This document shows positions 44,570 through 57,216 of a stretch of DNA of 64,000 nt, piece by piece (position 1 is the stretch's first letter; the number at the start of each line of letters is the position of its first letter). The stretch is from positions 2,232,001-2,296,000 of the forward strand of contig PVNU02000424.1 in the NCBI GenBank assembly GCA_003013855.2, written 5' to 3'. The notes beneath the pieces are model-generated. The model had not been told where the DNA came from, did not search any database, and saw only the letters and a list, made by a program, of their open reading frames with translations. The position numbers and the translations under genes were made by a program. Source of the stretch: Liriodendron chinense (lineage: Eukaryota; Streptophyta; Magnoliopsida; Magnoliales; Magnoliaceae).

Positions 44570-47500
44570 TGTCACGCCCCAAACCCGGGGACCGGGCTCA
44601 CTAAATTCCCGATCGCCGACCTTGGTGCCAACAGCCTCCGTAGTACCCCATTCTCGGCTCCTAGCTCTCATGTGCCAGGTTCCGATCCTGGAATCCTACT
44701 AGGAGGATTTTCAGGGTAAATTTTTTTTTTGTACAGGAGCATAAACAAAACCATAAAACATCATCAAATATCCACTAATAAGTTTGTTGAGTACAGTACT
44801 AGAAAGGGAAATACAACATGAAGCATAAGTCCAAAATATCAGGTACATGAACTGCGCTCAACGCTACTGATATGCTCTAGTACCTGCAATGTAAACAAAC
44901 GCGCATGAGCTTCCTACGAAGCTCAGTAGAGTGCGTGTGTGCGCGTGTGATGCATATGACAAGTATACAGATATCAGAGTAAGCGAAAGTAGTAGAGGGC
45001 TAAGTTACTAAGTTTATGAATGCTATCAGCCATCCCAAGGCTATGCGATGCAAGGGCCTACATGGCCGAGTGTTACATGCTAGAGATGCAATGCAAATAC
45101 GTCAATCCTCAACTGATCCACACATCAAAATAGTTCTCATCTGGGACATCACCGGGGTCAAGTATACTCTAATACTGGCCGCCGCACATCGCGCGCATAA
45201 CCAAGCGAGTAGAAAAGACCTCACTATCCGCCTCGTCAGTGGTATGCCAATGCCCACCTGGCTCGCCGATAGCGGACCCATTCCATGAGCTGGTCAGACT
45301 CGACCTAGCTTACAGCCCACTACACCCGGGCGGATAAGGTCACACCCCTTTCCAACCGACCTCGACACAGTGGGAGACGCGGCCAACTGGTATTTGGCAC
45401 ACGGGCGCTCATGTTATCCACTCAGTCCCGACGCTGGAGCATCCTACTGGTACCACAGGGTTTAGGGACTTTCACCCAAGGACATCCATAGCGCCCACGT
45501 ACTAGAACAAGTTTTCGGTGTCCAATACTGCCAACCATGATGTGACTATGGTGGCCACCACTCTGATGCTGCTACGGTGTGAAAGCGATCGTGACATACA
45601 TAATGCGAAATGCATGAGTCATACAATCCAAATCATGCATCAAGCTTACGCATATTGCGCAATCATGTGGGGCTACCCTGTCTCGCACGGGTCCCCTAAG
45701 TATAACAAGCCAACTAGCATATGCTATGGTTAATCATGATCCATAACAGGCATACAAATGATGCATATGGGCATATGAATGAGCATGGTATTCATTATAC
45801 TAAGCACGTTATCAGTGTGACATATCAAGCTAATCATACTAGCATGTTACCAAACATATCATGTAACATTGGCCTTAAAAGGCCCAAAATATATATAGAG
45901 AGTGGGACCCGAACTGTGGATCCCATTGGAAATGTAAAAGTCTTCGTGGCCTAGCCCACTTGAGACCACATCGGCCCCATACTTGGGCCTGCACATACAA
46001 GGTAGGTCGACAAAATATGTGTACAGCATAGATAAATCATATATATCAAAGAAGGAATCATGATGGGCATCAATGACCACTATTCCCTACGGGTGTGGTC
46101 CATCTAACATCTGAATTTGCCTCATTGTTGGGGCCGTATCTAAAATAATATGGAAAAATAGATAGGCAGCATGAATAGAACAGATACATCATGGTGGAGC
46201 TAATCAATACATCACGTTGGGACCCATAGGGTGGGCCACCTGCTGGGCAGCGTGGTACCCAACTGGTTCCAAGAGGTTTTAAATCAAGCAGATATTTGTG
46301 TTTTCTCCTTCATCCATATCCATGTGATCTTATGAACAGGTTGGAGGGCAAATAAACATCACTGTAGAACCCAGAAAGGTTTCAACGTTGGAAATCATCA
46401 TTTCCACTGTGGCATGGTCCACTTGACATTAGGATATGCTTAAATTTTTGGGCCCAGCCACTTATGAATAGGTTGGGTGACAAATAAACATCATTGTAGG
46501 ACTAGGAAGGTTTCAACGGTGGAGATCATTATTTCCACTGTTGTCCCTTGGCATGGCCCACTTGCCATTTTGGATATGCTTAAATTTTTGGGCTTAGCCA
46601 CTAAAATGAGCTGGGAAAAACATATGGACGGAATAGGTAAGGCACATACATTATAGGTGGGCCCAACGAGTGGGGCCCATTGACAATGCCCATGTAGACT
46701 ACGCTGCTAGGTAGCAGCGTCCCCTGGACGCTGTCTGTCCAGCAGCCAGCATTTTATTTTATTTTTTATTTTTTTTATTTTTATTTTATTTTTATTTTTT
46801 TACTCTCAACAAGTGGGGCCCACAGAAGTTTCCGATCAAGCCGATATTTTTGTTTTTCCTTCTTCCATACATGTGTGAAGTTATGAGCAGGTTGGATCTC
46901 GAATAAACATCATGGTGGGCCATAGGAGGGTTTCAACGGTAGGTTTACTGTCCCTACTGTTTTCTGTGGTGGGGCCCCCTTGAGATTGGATCTGACTCAA
47001 TCTTGGGGTCATGCCCTAAAATGATCTCCCCAAAAGGATGGACGGTGTGGATACATCACATGCATCATGGTGGGACCCACGAGTGGGCCACCAGCCGGCC
47101 TCACGAGCCAGCGTACCTGGACGCTGGTACGCCCAGCGTCAGAGGCTCTGCCTCTTCTTTCCTTTTTCTTCTTCTTTTCTTTTTTTTTTTGTTTTCTTGT
47201 ACTTATATCAAGTGGGGCCCACATGGGTCTGATCCACTCCGTTCATCAGGTTACCCTTCTCATGGGGGACCCAACAAGCCCAATATTGGATATGTAAATC
47301 GATCTAGAAACATTAAGGTGGGCCAAAGGATTTCTAATCGTAGAAATCATTGTTTCCACTGTTTTATGTGGTGCGGTCCGTTTCAAACTTGGATCGGGTT
47401 CATCCTTGGGCCCTGGCCCTAAAATGATATGGGAAAGAAGATGGACGGCGTGGATGGAACACAAACATCAAGGTGGGTCCCTGGGGACCCTTAGTACGGC

Positions 47501-48815
47501 GTCCAAGTGACGCTGGACGTTCCAGCGTCAGAACATCCAGACGCTGGACGTCCGTTGCCCCTTTTATTTTTTTGTTTCTTTTTTTTATTTTTGAGGTTAT
47601 TTTATGTGGGGCCCACTTAGGGACGATCCACCCCCTTCATCATGTTCCCCAGATCGTTGGGGACCCAGCAAGCCCAATATTGGGCAGGCGATTTAGCCTA
47701 CAAACATCACGGTGGGCCCAAGAAGCTTCGACAGTGGGGCTTCATTACCTCCACTGTTTTCTATGGTGTGGTCCACCTGAGATCTGGATCTTCTTCATTT
47801 TTGGCGTCCAGCCCTAAAATGGGCTGGAGAAACAGACGGACGGTGTGGATCAACTCATACATCAAGGTGGGTCCCACGAGTGGGGACCCCACTCCTTTGG
47901 CTTGGGAAGCTTGGACGCTGGACAGTTCCAACGTCAGTGACGCTGAGAACGTCCAGCATCTAGGTTTTCTTTTTTCTTTTTTTTTATTATTTATTTACTA
48001 CTACTATTAGGTGAGCCCATTCATGGATGATCCAGTCCATTCATCTAACTGTCCATCACAAGGTGGGCCCAAAAGAAAACAAAGACAAGGAAGTAAATTA
48101 AGAAAAATGGGGGGTTTATGCCCCTTGCACTCACCTCGATGGATGGTTGGTCGGTTGGATTGGATCGGGTTGACGATCGGACGATCCGGACGATCCAGAT
48201 GATGGTTGGGGTCCTCCAAGCTTGGATCTCCACCCTCAATCTCTCTAATCTCTCTCTCTCTACTCTCAAATCTTTCTCTTTCTCTCTAATCTTTCTCTTT
48301 CTCTCTTTCTCTCTCCTCAAATCTCTTGAATTTTGAAAAATGAGCTCTCCTTTCCCCCTACGTATGCACTTGTATGGGGGGGAGAGAGAGAGGGAATCAT
48401 GGGGGGGTGATGATGGTGCATGGGAGGGGGTATGGGAGGTATGGGTGAGGGTTGACTTTGGGAGGAGAGAGAGGGATGGGGGGGTATGGGGTGTGTAGAG
48501 TAGGGGTATGGGTAGAGTGATGGTGATGGATTTGACATAATCTTAAAATTTGTGCAAGTGGGGCCCACGCCACACCCGCGTTGTGCGGCCCACCTCGGAT
48601 TACGCAATCGATCATAACTTTCACACCGGGTATCGCAATGGGGCGTGCAGCACGGCGTTGGAATCGCAGCGCCTACGCGGTCACCAGGGTATAGGTCTCG
48701 GGTTGATGCGGTACTAAAACGGGTCGCGATCAAGGCTCGCTAATCTGGTCTATCCGGGACGTACCGGCACCGAAAATTAAGCGTACGGAGGGCAAATAAG
48801 GGTACGGGTCTTACA
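44570..48815 (-). repeat. LTR of Element 5 (right copy; 5' LTR)
   Basis: 4246 bp, collinear throughout with 35504-39743; long stretches (about 45720-46370) are almost identical, whereas the first 140 bp differ at about seven sites (counted by eye). It carries the same hairpins (for example 47500-47552). Confidence 0.95.
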
Positions 48816-48820
48816 GTAAT

Positions 48821-49005
48821 CTTCTGTTATTCATAGTGGATCGCTTTGTGCCGTGGTTTTTTACCTGTTAAGGGGTTTTTCCACGTAAAATCGGATTCTC
48901 TTGTGGTGAATGCTTGTGTGTGATTGATTACATCTTGTTTACTCGTTTGATCTCACATTGCTCTGCGTGTTTTGGCTTCCGCTTCCGCTGCCGGTTTTCC
49001 GAACA
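48821..49005 (+). repeat. 3' LTR of Element 4, second part
   Basis: Resumes with CTTCTGTTATTCATAGTGG, collinear with the 5' LTR from about 33466, and ends CCGAACA next to GAATG. Confidence 0.9.
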
Positions 49006-50495
49006 GAATGTGTAGTAGGTTCCAGAAGTTGACAATAGGCATGTTATTAACATGAATAATGAAGTTGCACAGGATATTTGCCTGGTCAATCCATTCGGTT
49101 GTCCAACAAGCAGAGTTTTTCAGTTCGTGAGATGAGAGGAGCCATGCAACTATAACAACTATACGAATCATGCATGTTGTCCAGCCGTAACAGAGATGAC
49201 TCTCTATCTCGAGATGAATGACAGGCGTCTTCATCGCTGCCCCATCCCCTACACGCAAAGTGGATAGGAGAATTGCACCTTCAATTGCATGTTATCTGTT
49301 TATTTACATTGAACATGGCAGACCCTTATATGATTGGGTGGTAGAAGATGGGACAAACATACCTGTTCCCAACCTACTCGTAAGTTGAGCTACTTGTGCT
49401 TAGAGAAACTGAAGATGAGGAGTATTATGTAATTCGTGACACTTGCAAGCATCGACAGAAAATGCTTATTAGCAAGCAACTAAATCTTCACTGTCTCACA
49501 AAAAAGTTATCACGCCCTTCGTCATTATCCTCTAATTAAAATTCAGTTTATGTTTAACTAGAAAGGTAGTTTAAATATTACAGATATGTGGGAACCAAAA
49601 TCCTTCAAACACTCATTCAGATGCTTGGAAATTACTCATCCCTAATTAGATATTCGACATGCATTGACATGCATGTCCGAATAACACATAAGATCTCAGA
49701 CTCCATGGTTTGGTTTAATGAGTTGTTACCTGAAATGGTGCCAGGCAGCATAAACAATCCATATGAGCATCCTTTCAATGATTACACAAAGAGGATATGC
49801 ATGGATCGAAACCCTTTCTGTAACCATTGAGATATATGTGGAAAGAGATGCATGGCACAGGATATGCATGGAAAAAATGATTTATTTCTGTAACAATGGA
49901 GAAATTTTTCGGGAAAGGGATGCACTAATGTATTTGATCAAACCCCTCCCGACATGCATAGCACAAGTGTGAGTTAGTGAATAATTCATCAACGCCATTG
50001 AGATTATCCTCTCCTAAACTCCTCCAAGACATGCATGTCACATGATATTGTGGCAAAGAAACCCCTCTTTGCGATGAATCCCCCTTCCAGTTCCACCTCC
50101 CCGAGTCCAGACAAGATCGACAACCATAGTGACTTATCGATCATCTTCGTCGAATCCAACGGCAGAGACAGGTAGAGTTAGCAAAAGATCACAATCGAAA
50201 TGGGGGATGGAACCTGCAAAATGAGATTTATGAGCCATAGAGATGGCGGAGGGAAAACATTTGTAGCCCTTCGGAGTACTGAAGAGGAGAGAACAATGAA
50301 GGTTCTACAAGAGAAGTGACTGCCAGCTGATTTCGCTAGATTCATGTAGAAAGGTGGTGGAGTCTTTCGTATGCTGCGACTCGTTTCACGAGGTTGTCAA
50401 TTACAAGTCCTGGGGGCGAATCCAAACAAGTGATTTTCTCGTTGGGTGTGCATTTACAATATATTACCGTGGTAGTCAACTATCCAAACACACCC
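49006..50495 (-). mobile_element. PIF/Harbinger element A, right part
   Basis: Continues element A after the copia insertion, starting with GAATGTGTAGTAGGTTCC, which element B has uninterrupted near 52230. Collinear with 52230-53705. Ends CAACTATCCAAACACACCC followed by TTA. No gene recognised. Confidence 0.88.
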
Positions 50496-50498
50496 TTA

Positions 50499-53400
50499 CG
50501 TCGTGTTTGGATAGTTGACTTCCACGGTAATGAAGAGTATTTCTGTAATGATTTTGTCTTTACAGTAATCAGATAGATTCATCTTTGTGAGTGAACATTA
50601 CAATAGAACTCTTCTAATACTGTCTTTACAACTTCATATTCTGTAGCCGATTTAATTTCGATGATTGGTTAACTCATATCCGGGTGATGTGGACCGATGG
50701 TGGAGAACCAATATGCGGACCACCATAGCATGACATACATGTTACATGGTTGGTTCGTTAACTTCAAACAGCTTGTTGTCTCATAACCAAAGGTCCGAGT
50801 AGCATTGATTGGAGCAATATCCACGCCGTTGAATTGTGTCCATCTCATCCAAATGAAATGGAAAGAAAGTTGAAAATGTTGATTCACACAGTTACATGAA
50901 AATATTGTAAATAACTATACGAAAATGTCGTTGCAAAATTTTAAAAACCTAACATTCATTTTAACACAAACTGTTGTGAATCAAGCTAACATCCAGAAAA
51001 CACATTCTTACACCATTCTTCAGATTCAGTCCATACATGCACCAGTGTTCTAAGATATAAAAAAAACCCCCCATATCCACTTCCAATAAAAAAAGATTAC
51101 TACATGATTAAGAGAAACTACTTAATAGTAACCCTCCTCGTGTCACTTAGTGATGTCTTCTCTCGCAAAGTCATACATAGTCGGAAGAATGTTGGCTTCG
51201 ACATTTGCAGTTGAGGTAGACACTCAATATCAATCTTTGTAATGATACTAGTAATAAAACGACTCCTTTCCAGAGCACCCGAGCGTGATAGACATCTCAG
51301 GATATAATTTCGATAATATTCTGTAACACTTAGAATATTGTAAGCAGCTGCAAGTGCAGCTGAAGTTGCTGTTGCTTGCTCTTCGTCATTGCTAGATGTA
51401 GAGCTGGAGGATGATGTTGGGGACATTTCTCTACTGATATACTAAGTCCATACAATAGGGACGAATGTTAAATCTTGCAAGTGACAGCTAAAAAATAACC
51501 TATCAAATATGTAATTTTTTTTTCAACCAGTGACAGATGAAAAAGTTATATGTGATATTTATAGTTAATGTTATTTCATCTAATTAGCAGATACCGACAT
51601 ATAAAATCACTTTATATAATCTTACACTCAAAGGTAATAAAACACTCATGGACAATACAATGAATGGGCAGAAAAATCTTGTCCCATAGTTTATGCAAAT
51701 AGAGATTGGGATGAAAGTTATCTCCCTGGACGTCTGTCCAAACATAATAGGCATATATCTTGCATAACTTGAATTTGAATCAAGTTGCAAAACTTTAGAA
51801 TAAGTATGTTAAGTGATGGATGTAGATGCACAGGAATTGCACGGAAATTCAATCAATTTTCTGCCATAGTTTAAAGATAGATAACACATATTTGGAAAAT
51901 AACTAACAACATTTTTACATTTTAGATATGTGTAAATTCATATTTTCAAGAAAATTTTATTAATTGTAAATTAACATGCTCCTTCAACCTATCAGCTATG
52001 TTTCTTGATCGAGCAATTACAGAGGAAAGGGATAGATTTGAAATTTAATAATTATTTAGTATCAATTTCGTTAGCATGATGTGAAAACATCTACCTAGTT
52101 ACAATGTATCTTCTTCACTCATGGTAATTACAGATCTACAACTTGGTAATTCATGCACACAAAGATTGCAAACTGTTGTAAAGTGAAGAAATTTTATTAA
52201 ACAGAACATGTATACAGTATCTACTACATGAATGTGTAGCAGGTTCCAGAAGTTGACTATAGGCATGTTATTAACATGAATAATGAAGCTGCACAGGATA
52301 TTTACTTGGTCAATCCATTTGGCTATCGAAGGAACAAAGTTTTCCAATTTGGGAGATGAGGGGAGCCATGCAACTAACAACTATACAAATCATGCAAGTT
52401 GTCCAGCCGTGACGGAGATGACCCTCTATGTCGAGATGAATGACAAATGTCTTCATCGCTGCTCCATCCCCTACACGCAAGTGGATAGGAAAATTGCTCA
52501 TTCACTTGGATGTTATCCGTTTATTCACATTGAACATGGCAGACCCTAATATGATTGGATGGTAGAAGAGGGGATAGACATACCTGTTCCCAACCTATTC
52601 GTAAGTCGAGCTATTTGTGCTTGGAGAAACTGAAGATGAGGAGTATCATGTAATCCATGACACTTGGAAGCATCAATAGAAAATGCTTATTAGCAAGCAA
52701 CTAAATCTTCACTGTCTCACAAAAAAGCTGTCACGCCCTTAATTATCCTCTAATGACAATCTTGTTCATGTCTAACTAAAAAGGGAGTTTAAATATTACA
52801 GCCAGTGGGAACCAAAATTCTTCAAATACCCATTTAGATGCTTGGAAATTGCTTATCCCTAATTAGATATTCGATATGCATTGACATGCATGTCCAATAA
52901 TACATAAGATCTCGGACTCCATGGTTTGGTTTGATGAGTTGCTACCTGAAATGGTGACAGACAGCACAGAATATGAGCATCCTTGTAACGATTACACGCA
53001 GAGGATACGAATGGACCTGAAATCCTTTTCGCCACCATCCAGATATATGTGGAAAGAGATGCATGGCACAGGATATGCATGGAAAAAAATGATTCACTCT
53101 GTAACAATGAAGAAATTTTCCGAGGAAAGAGATGCACAAATTCATTTGATCAAACCCCTCCTTGACATGCATGGCACAGGTGTAAGTCAATGAATAATCC
53201 ATAAAGGCCATGGAGATTATCCTCTCCCAAACCCGTCCATGACATGCATGTCACATGATATTGTGGCAAAGAAACCCCTCTTCGCGATGAATCCCCCTTC
53301 TAGTTCCACCTCCTCGAGTCCAAACAAGATCGACAATTATAGCGACTTACCGATCGTCTTCGTTGAATCCAACGACAGAGACGGTTGAGTTAGTAGAAGA

Positions 53401-53705
53401 TCACGATTGAAATGGGGGATGGAACCTGCAAAATGAGATTTATGAGTCGTAAAGATGGCAGATGGAAAACATTTGTAGCCCTTTGAAGCACGGAGAGAAG
53501 AGAACAATGATGGTTCTGCAGGAGAAGTGACTCCAGCGGATTTCGCTAGATTCATCTAGAAAGGCAGTGGAGTCTCTCGTCTGCTACAACTTGTTTCACG
53601 AGGTTGTCAATTACAATTCCCGAGGGCGAATTCAAATTGGTGATTTTCTCGTTGGGTATACGTTTATAGTACATTACCATAGTAGTCAACTATCCAAACA
53701 TACCT
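50499..53705 (-). mobile_element. PIF/Harbinger element B, internally deleted relative of A
   Basis: 3207 bp, with ends CGTCGTGTTTGGATAGTTGA and (right end reversed) AGGTATGTTTGGATAGTTGA, flanked by TTA (50496-50498 and 53706-53708). It matches element A at both ends (50640-51110 with 26820-28150; 51150-53705 with 31950-33013 and 49011-50495) but lacks the 28165-31940 segment that holds the catalytic transposase and the Myb/SANT gene, so it could only move with enzymes supplied elsewhere. It begins immediately after the TTA that ends A. Confidence 0.88.
51127..51426 (-). pseudogene. N-terminal transposase remnant in element B
   Basis: ATG at 51426 (MSPTSSSSSTSSNDEE), the same start as 32227 in A, then AALAAAYNILS and MSKPTFFRLCMTLREKTS. 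It stops soon after, where the deletion removes the rest. About 30 bp at 51120-51150 match neither flank of the deletion in A and look like filler. No catalytic residue remains. Confidence 0.8.
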
Positions 53706-53859
53706 TTAGGAAAGTGCAAGATTGACCCATTTGATACACTTTGGGACCATCGTTGCTGTAATCTACTTTATTGATCTAATGCTCCCCACCTTGCTTGGCA
53801 TATCCTGATCGTCTGATCAGAGGCCAACAAATAGATAAACGGTTGAGAAAAATGGACGA

Positions 53860-54363
53860 GGATTGCCTACGACAGTGTCGCAGTAAGTTCTTGCCCTAAG
53901 AAGATCGGTGGTGCCATGGTGATGTTTGTGAGAAGTCCACTCTGTCCGTACGTTTTGCCAGATCATATTAGGGCAGGAAGCAGATCAAATTCCAGTGGGC
54001 TACGCGGCAGAAAAAAGTGGGTAAGGATATGCCTACCGTTGAAACTTCCCTGGATGGATCCACCGTGATGTTTTTATGCCATCCAAACCGGTTCGTAAGG
54101 TCATTCCTGCTGGGATGAACTGAAAAGAGGTTTTTGTATTAGCCCGATCCAAAACTTCTGTGACCCCAAGGATGTTTCAGTGGTGACGTTCAATCCTCAC
54201 TGTTTCCTGTCGTGTGGCCCACTTGAGTTTTAGATCTATCTCATTTTACGGTCATGCCTTAACATAAGCTGGCAAAACAGATGAATCGGGTAGATTTCTC
54301 ACAAACATCATGTTGTGCCCCACCTAGCAGAAACCTCCTGTGTCAGGGTGTCGCAGGCAATCC
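53860..54363. mobile_element. Foldback element with GGATTGCC ends
   Basis: Outer inverted repeats GGATTGCCTACGACA and (right, reversed) GGATTGCCTGCGACA; inner arms GATGTTTGTGAGAA and TTCTCACAAACATC, and CGTTTTGCCAGAT-like blocks, pair as well. 504 bp. No coding region, and no matching target duplication was found. Inner wording is shared with 24035-24472 and the Tekay LTR. Confidence 0.7.
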
Positions 54364-54510
54364 GCTTTTGAGGCCATCATAATGTGAACCTTTCATCAAA
54401 ACCATTCATCAAATGTTTCACAAGGATGAAGGGAATACATAACAGTCACCGTGATCAAAGTCATGCGGGTGGCCATCCCCGCACAATTTTCCATTGTTGC
54501 CATCGGAAAC

Positions 54511-54687
54511 AGATCTCTCTAAATGGATGGACGGCGTGGATACAACACATACATCATGGTGGGCCCCCGTAGATCTCTCCAAATGAATGGACGGTGTGGC
54601 TACAACACATACATCATGGTGGGCCCGTAGATCTCTCCAAATGGATGGACGGTGTGGATACAACACATGCATCATGGTGGGGCCCGT
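54511..54687 (+). repeat. Three tandem copies of a 58-60-bp unit
   Basis: Units begin AGATCTCTC at 54511, 54571 and 54629, each with GGACGGYGTGG, ACAACACAT and CATCATGGTGGG. The same wording appears singly in foldback elements and in the Tekay LTR. Confidence 0.93.
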
Positions 54688-56930
54688 CGAACTCGTTGAC
54701 GTCGCTTTTTGCAGCGAGATAGATTCTTCAATGCAATATGTCAGGGGCCTTTTGAGAGGAATATGTTTCCACTTGCTATCTAGACAATGAACGTGGATAG
54801 TAAATGCTGTGGGGCCCACATGTGATGTATGTAAACAATCCTAAAAAGAGGTTGGTTGAGCAATCCTAGCCTTAAATATGTGGAATGGTTGTTGAAATAA
54901 AGCCACTCTACATTTTTCATTCTTAACTATCCAATAAATACCCACCAATCTATAATCAAATAAGCTTAATCTTTTTTTCTTTTTTTCCTTTTTTCCCTTT
55001 TTTTTTTTTTTGTTCATGATGTTATCTATATCAGGATCCGTAATTTGGATAGTTCAATTTGAGTTAATTTTATGCCACGTGTGCAAATTCTAAGTAATTT
55101 CTAAGTGCATACCTATCATCAGCCATCACACTCTACTCTGTAGTATATCAAAGCTTTTCTCCCTAAAAAATTACCAAAGATTGGAAGTTCCCAGCCCTTT
55201 GATTAGTGACCTACAACTGACCTTCGATGCATCATCAGGTTTGGACTTAGACTAATTGGGTTGGGCTTTAGTCAAGGCTTCTTGACCAGTTGGGCTCGGT
55301 GAGGATTGGTTAATAGAGGCCATCACATCAACCACTTGTATAGAGGTTTGGTTGGGCTTGGCTAAAAATCCTTGACCCGGCTCCAACACGTCTGAAGGTC
55401 GGGTTGGGCTTGGTTTGAGGGCTCAGCCCAAGTACATTGGATGACATATATACATGAGCCAACCAGTGTGGCAAATATCACCGAATCTTAAGATAATATC
55501 GTGAAAAATACACAAGTGATATTATCATGAGATTTTCAATATATCAGCTTTTTTATTCTTTTGTTTTCTTTTTCTTGTTGAAAAAAATAGGGTTTATCAT
55601 GATTTGACTTGAAGACAGTAAAAACCTTAAGGAATTTGTTATATATCAAATATCTTTTTTTTTTTTGGCAAGTTTTTTTCCTATAATGTTAAGGAAAAAT
55701 CTAAAAATTTGAAAATCTATCCAGAATTGTAGGGAATTTTTTACTGACATACATTGTATAAATATAAAACTGTGGCCTGCATGGAAAATATGCTTCATAA
55801 TCCGAACATCCATGCCCCAGATATAGGGCTCATGATTGGAGCTGTCAATGCATGTAAAACAGGATTCACGAAAAGAATTGACCATGGGCCCACATGCTAA
55901 ATGGTTCAATTTTTCTTTTAATAGTTTCTTTGTACACTAGTGAGATTCTTCATCTATTTCTTTTCTTTTCTTTTCTTTTTATTTTTTTATGAGCGGCGAT
56001 TGAAACTTTATTTTGCTAAATGTATGTACTATTCTAACCAAGGAGTGTGGCATGTGGAGAGTGAGAGAAAGGAAGAGAGAAATAGGGAGAGAAAATCAGC
56101 ACCTATAAGGGAGAGAGGAAGTTGGTGACACAGACTTTTTCAACAGTAAAATATAAGCACTTTTGCTGGCTTTTGAGTGAAGAGCTGGCCAACTGATACA
56201 TTTCAGATTCTTTATGCCCTTAACCTTAACATGTATTTGCTATAGCCTTGGAATATTCAAGATTTGCCATCTAAGGAAATCTAATTGCAGGGGGCAAAAA
56301 CGTCCGAGACTTACTAGCGTTATATTATAGTAGAGATGATATTGATTAATGTTAGATATTTGATTTTGTGTGTTTACTGGTTACAGGTGTTAACTAACTC
56401 AGGCAGATCTCACCCGATTCCAACCTGAATTGTGTTAGGTCGAGTGTTAAATACCGTAGGTCGGGTCTGTGGTTGCATTGGGCTACGGGCCAACAACCCT
56501 TCAGGTTGGGATGGGCTCGAGTTGGCCCTCGACTTGACCTGACCCACCTGAGGTTGCACTCCTAAGAGACATGGGCCGGATATGGGTGAGTGATATTTTA
56601 CCCAACAATAGTCTATACGTCACATTGTTAAGATATAGGGAACAATAGTCTATTTGTCACATTGTTAAGAAATTGGGGTTGTCAATGGGTTCTCAACCTG
56701 CAGATACTCGATGGACCCAACACAATCTTAATATGTCCACGTCCAATTTCTGAGACCCATTTAGTAATTGGGTTTAGTTAGGATCTACTATGTGGACTCG
56801 ATGACAAAAAAAAAATCTGGGTCTACTCGGGTTCAGGTTCAGGTCCACCATCCTACACCCAGCAACAAAATGATGTTTGCAAACCACAACACCTTGCATG
56901 TGTAAAATAACCACCTGTTTGTGATCTAAT
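54688..56930. other. Intergenic sequence, no gene seen
   Basis: AT-rich, with poly-T tracts near 54970-55012 and 55655. Two stretches rich in GGGTTGGG-type words (about 55230-55440 and 56390-56600) resemble the interiors of the hAT elements elsewhere, but I could not fix their ends. Confidence 0.5.
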
Positions 56931-57124
56931 CCATCCATCCAAGTGGGCTGTGAATACCGTTATTTGACATGGGCTCAATCTAAACCCAACTCAATTAAGA
57001 AGGGTTATATGGGTGGTCAGAATGATATATATCCATCCATCCAAGTGGGCTGTGAATACCATTATTTGACATGGGCACAACCTAAACCCGACTCAATTAA
57101 AAAGGGTTACATGGGTGGTCAGAA

Positions 57125-57135
<11 letters not shown>
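56931..57135 (+). repeat. 102-bp tandem duplication
   Basis: CCATCCATCCAAGTGGGCTG begins copies at 56931 and 57033; both continue to GGTGGTCAGAATGATATAT with a few substitutions. The second runs into the AT tract. Confidence 0.95.

Positions 57136-57214
<79 letters not shown>
57127..57214 (+). repeat. (AT)n microsatellite
   Basis: About 44 AT units without interruption. Confidence 0.97.

Positions 57215-57216
<2 letters not shown>

Larger units (their letters stand above)
35504..48815 (-). mobile_element. Element 5: complete Tekay-type chromovirus (Ty3/gypsy)
   Basis: 13.3 kb with two LTRs of 4240 and 4246 bp, flanked by GTAAT (35499-35503 and 48816-48820). On the minus strand the LTR begins TGTAAGACCCG and ends GGGGCGTGACA. 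Between them: primer-binding site, a single gag-pol frame of 1473 codons ending in a chromodomain-like tail, and a polypurine tract. Very long LTRs plus a chromodomain identify the Tekay/Del clade. The gag-pol frame has no frameshift, only five nonsense codons. It sits inside the 3' LTR of Element 4. Confidence 0.96.
33019..49005 (+). mobile_element. Element 4: Ty1/copia retrotransposon with most of pol deleted, interrupted by Element 5
   Basis: Begins TGTTGGAGAGCC and ends CCGAACA, flanked by the 5-bp duplication GAATG (33014-33018 and 49006-49010). Element B shows the uninterrupted site (GAATGTGTAGCAGG). Contains a 5' LTR, primer-binding site for initiator tRNA-Met, gag, a protease remnant and a 3' LTR; integrase, reverse transcriptase and RNase H are absent. 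The internal region is only 1450 bp. The 3' LTR is split by Element 5. The LTRs differ far more than those of Element 2 (many substitutions and a deletion of roughly 30 bp), so this is an older insertion. Confidence 0.92.
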
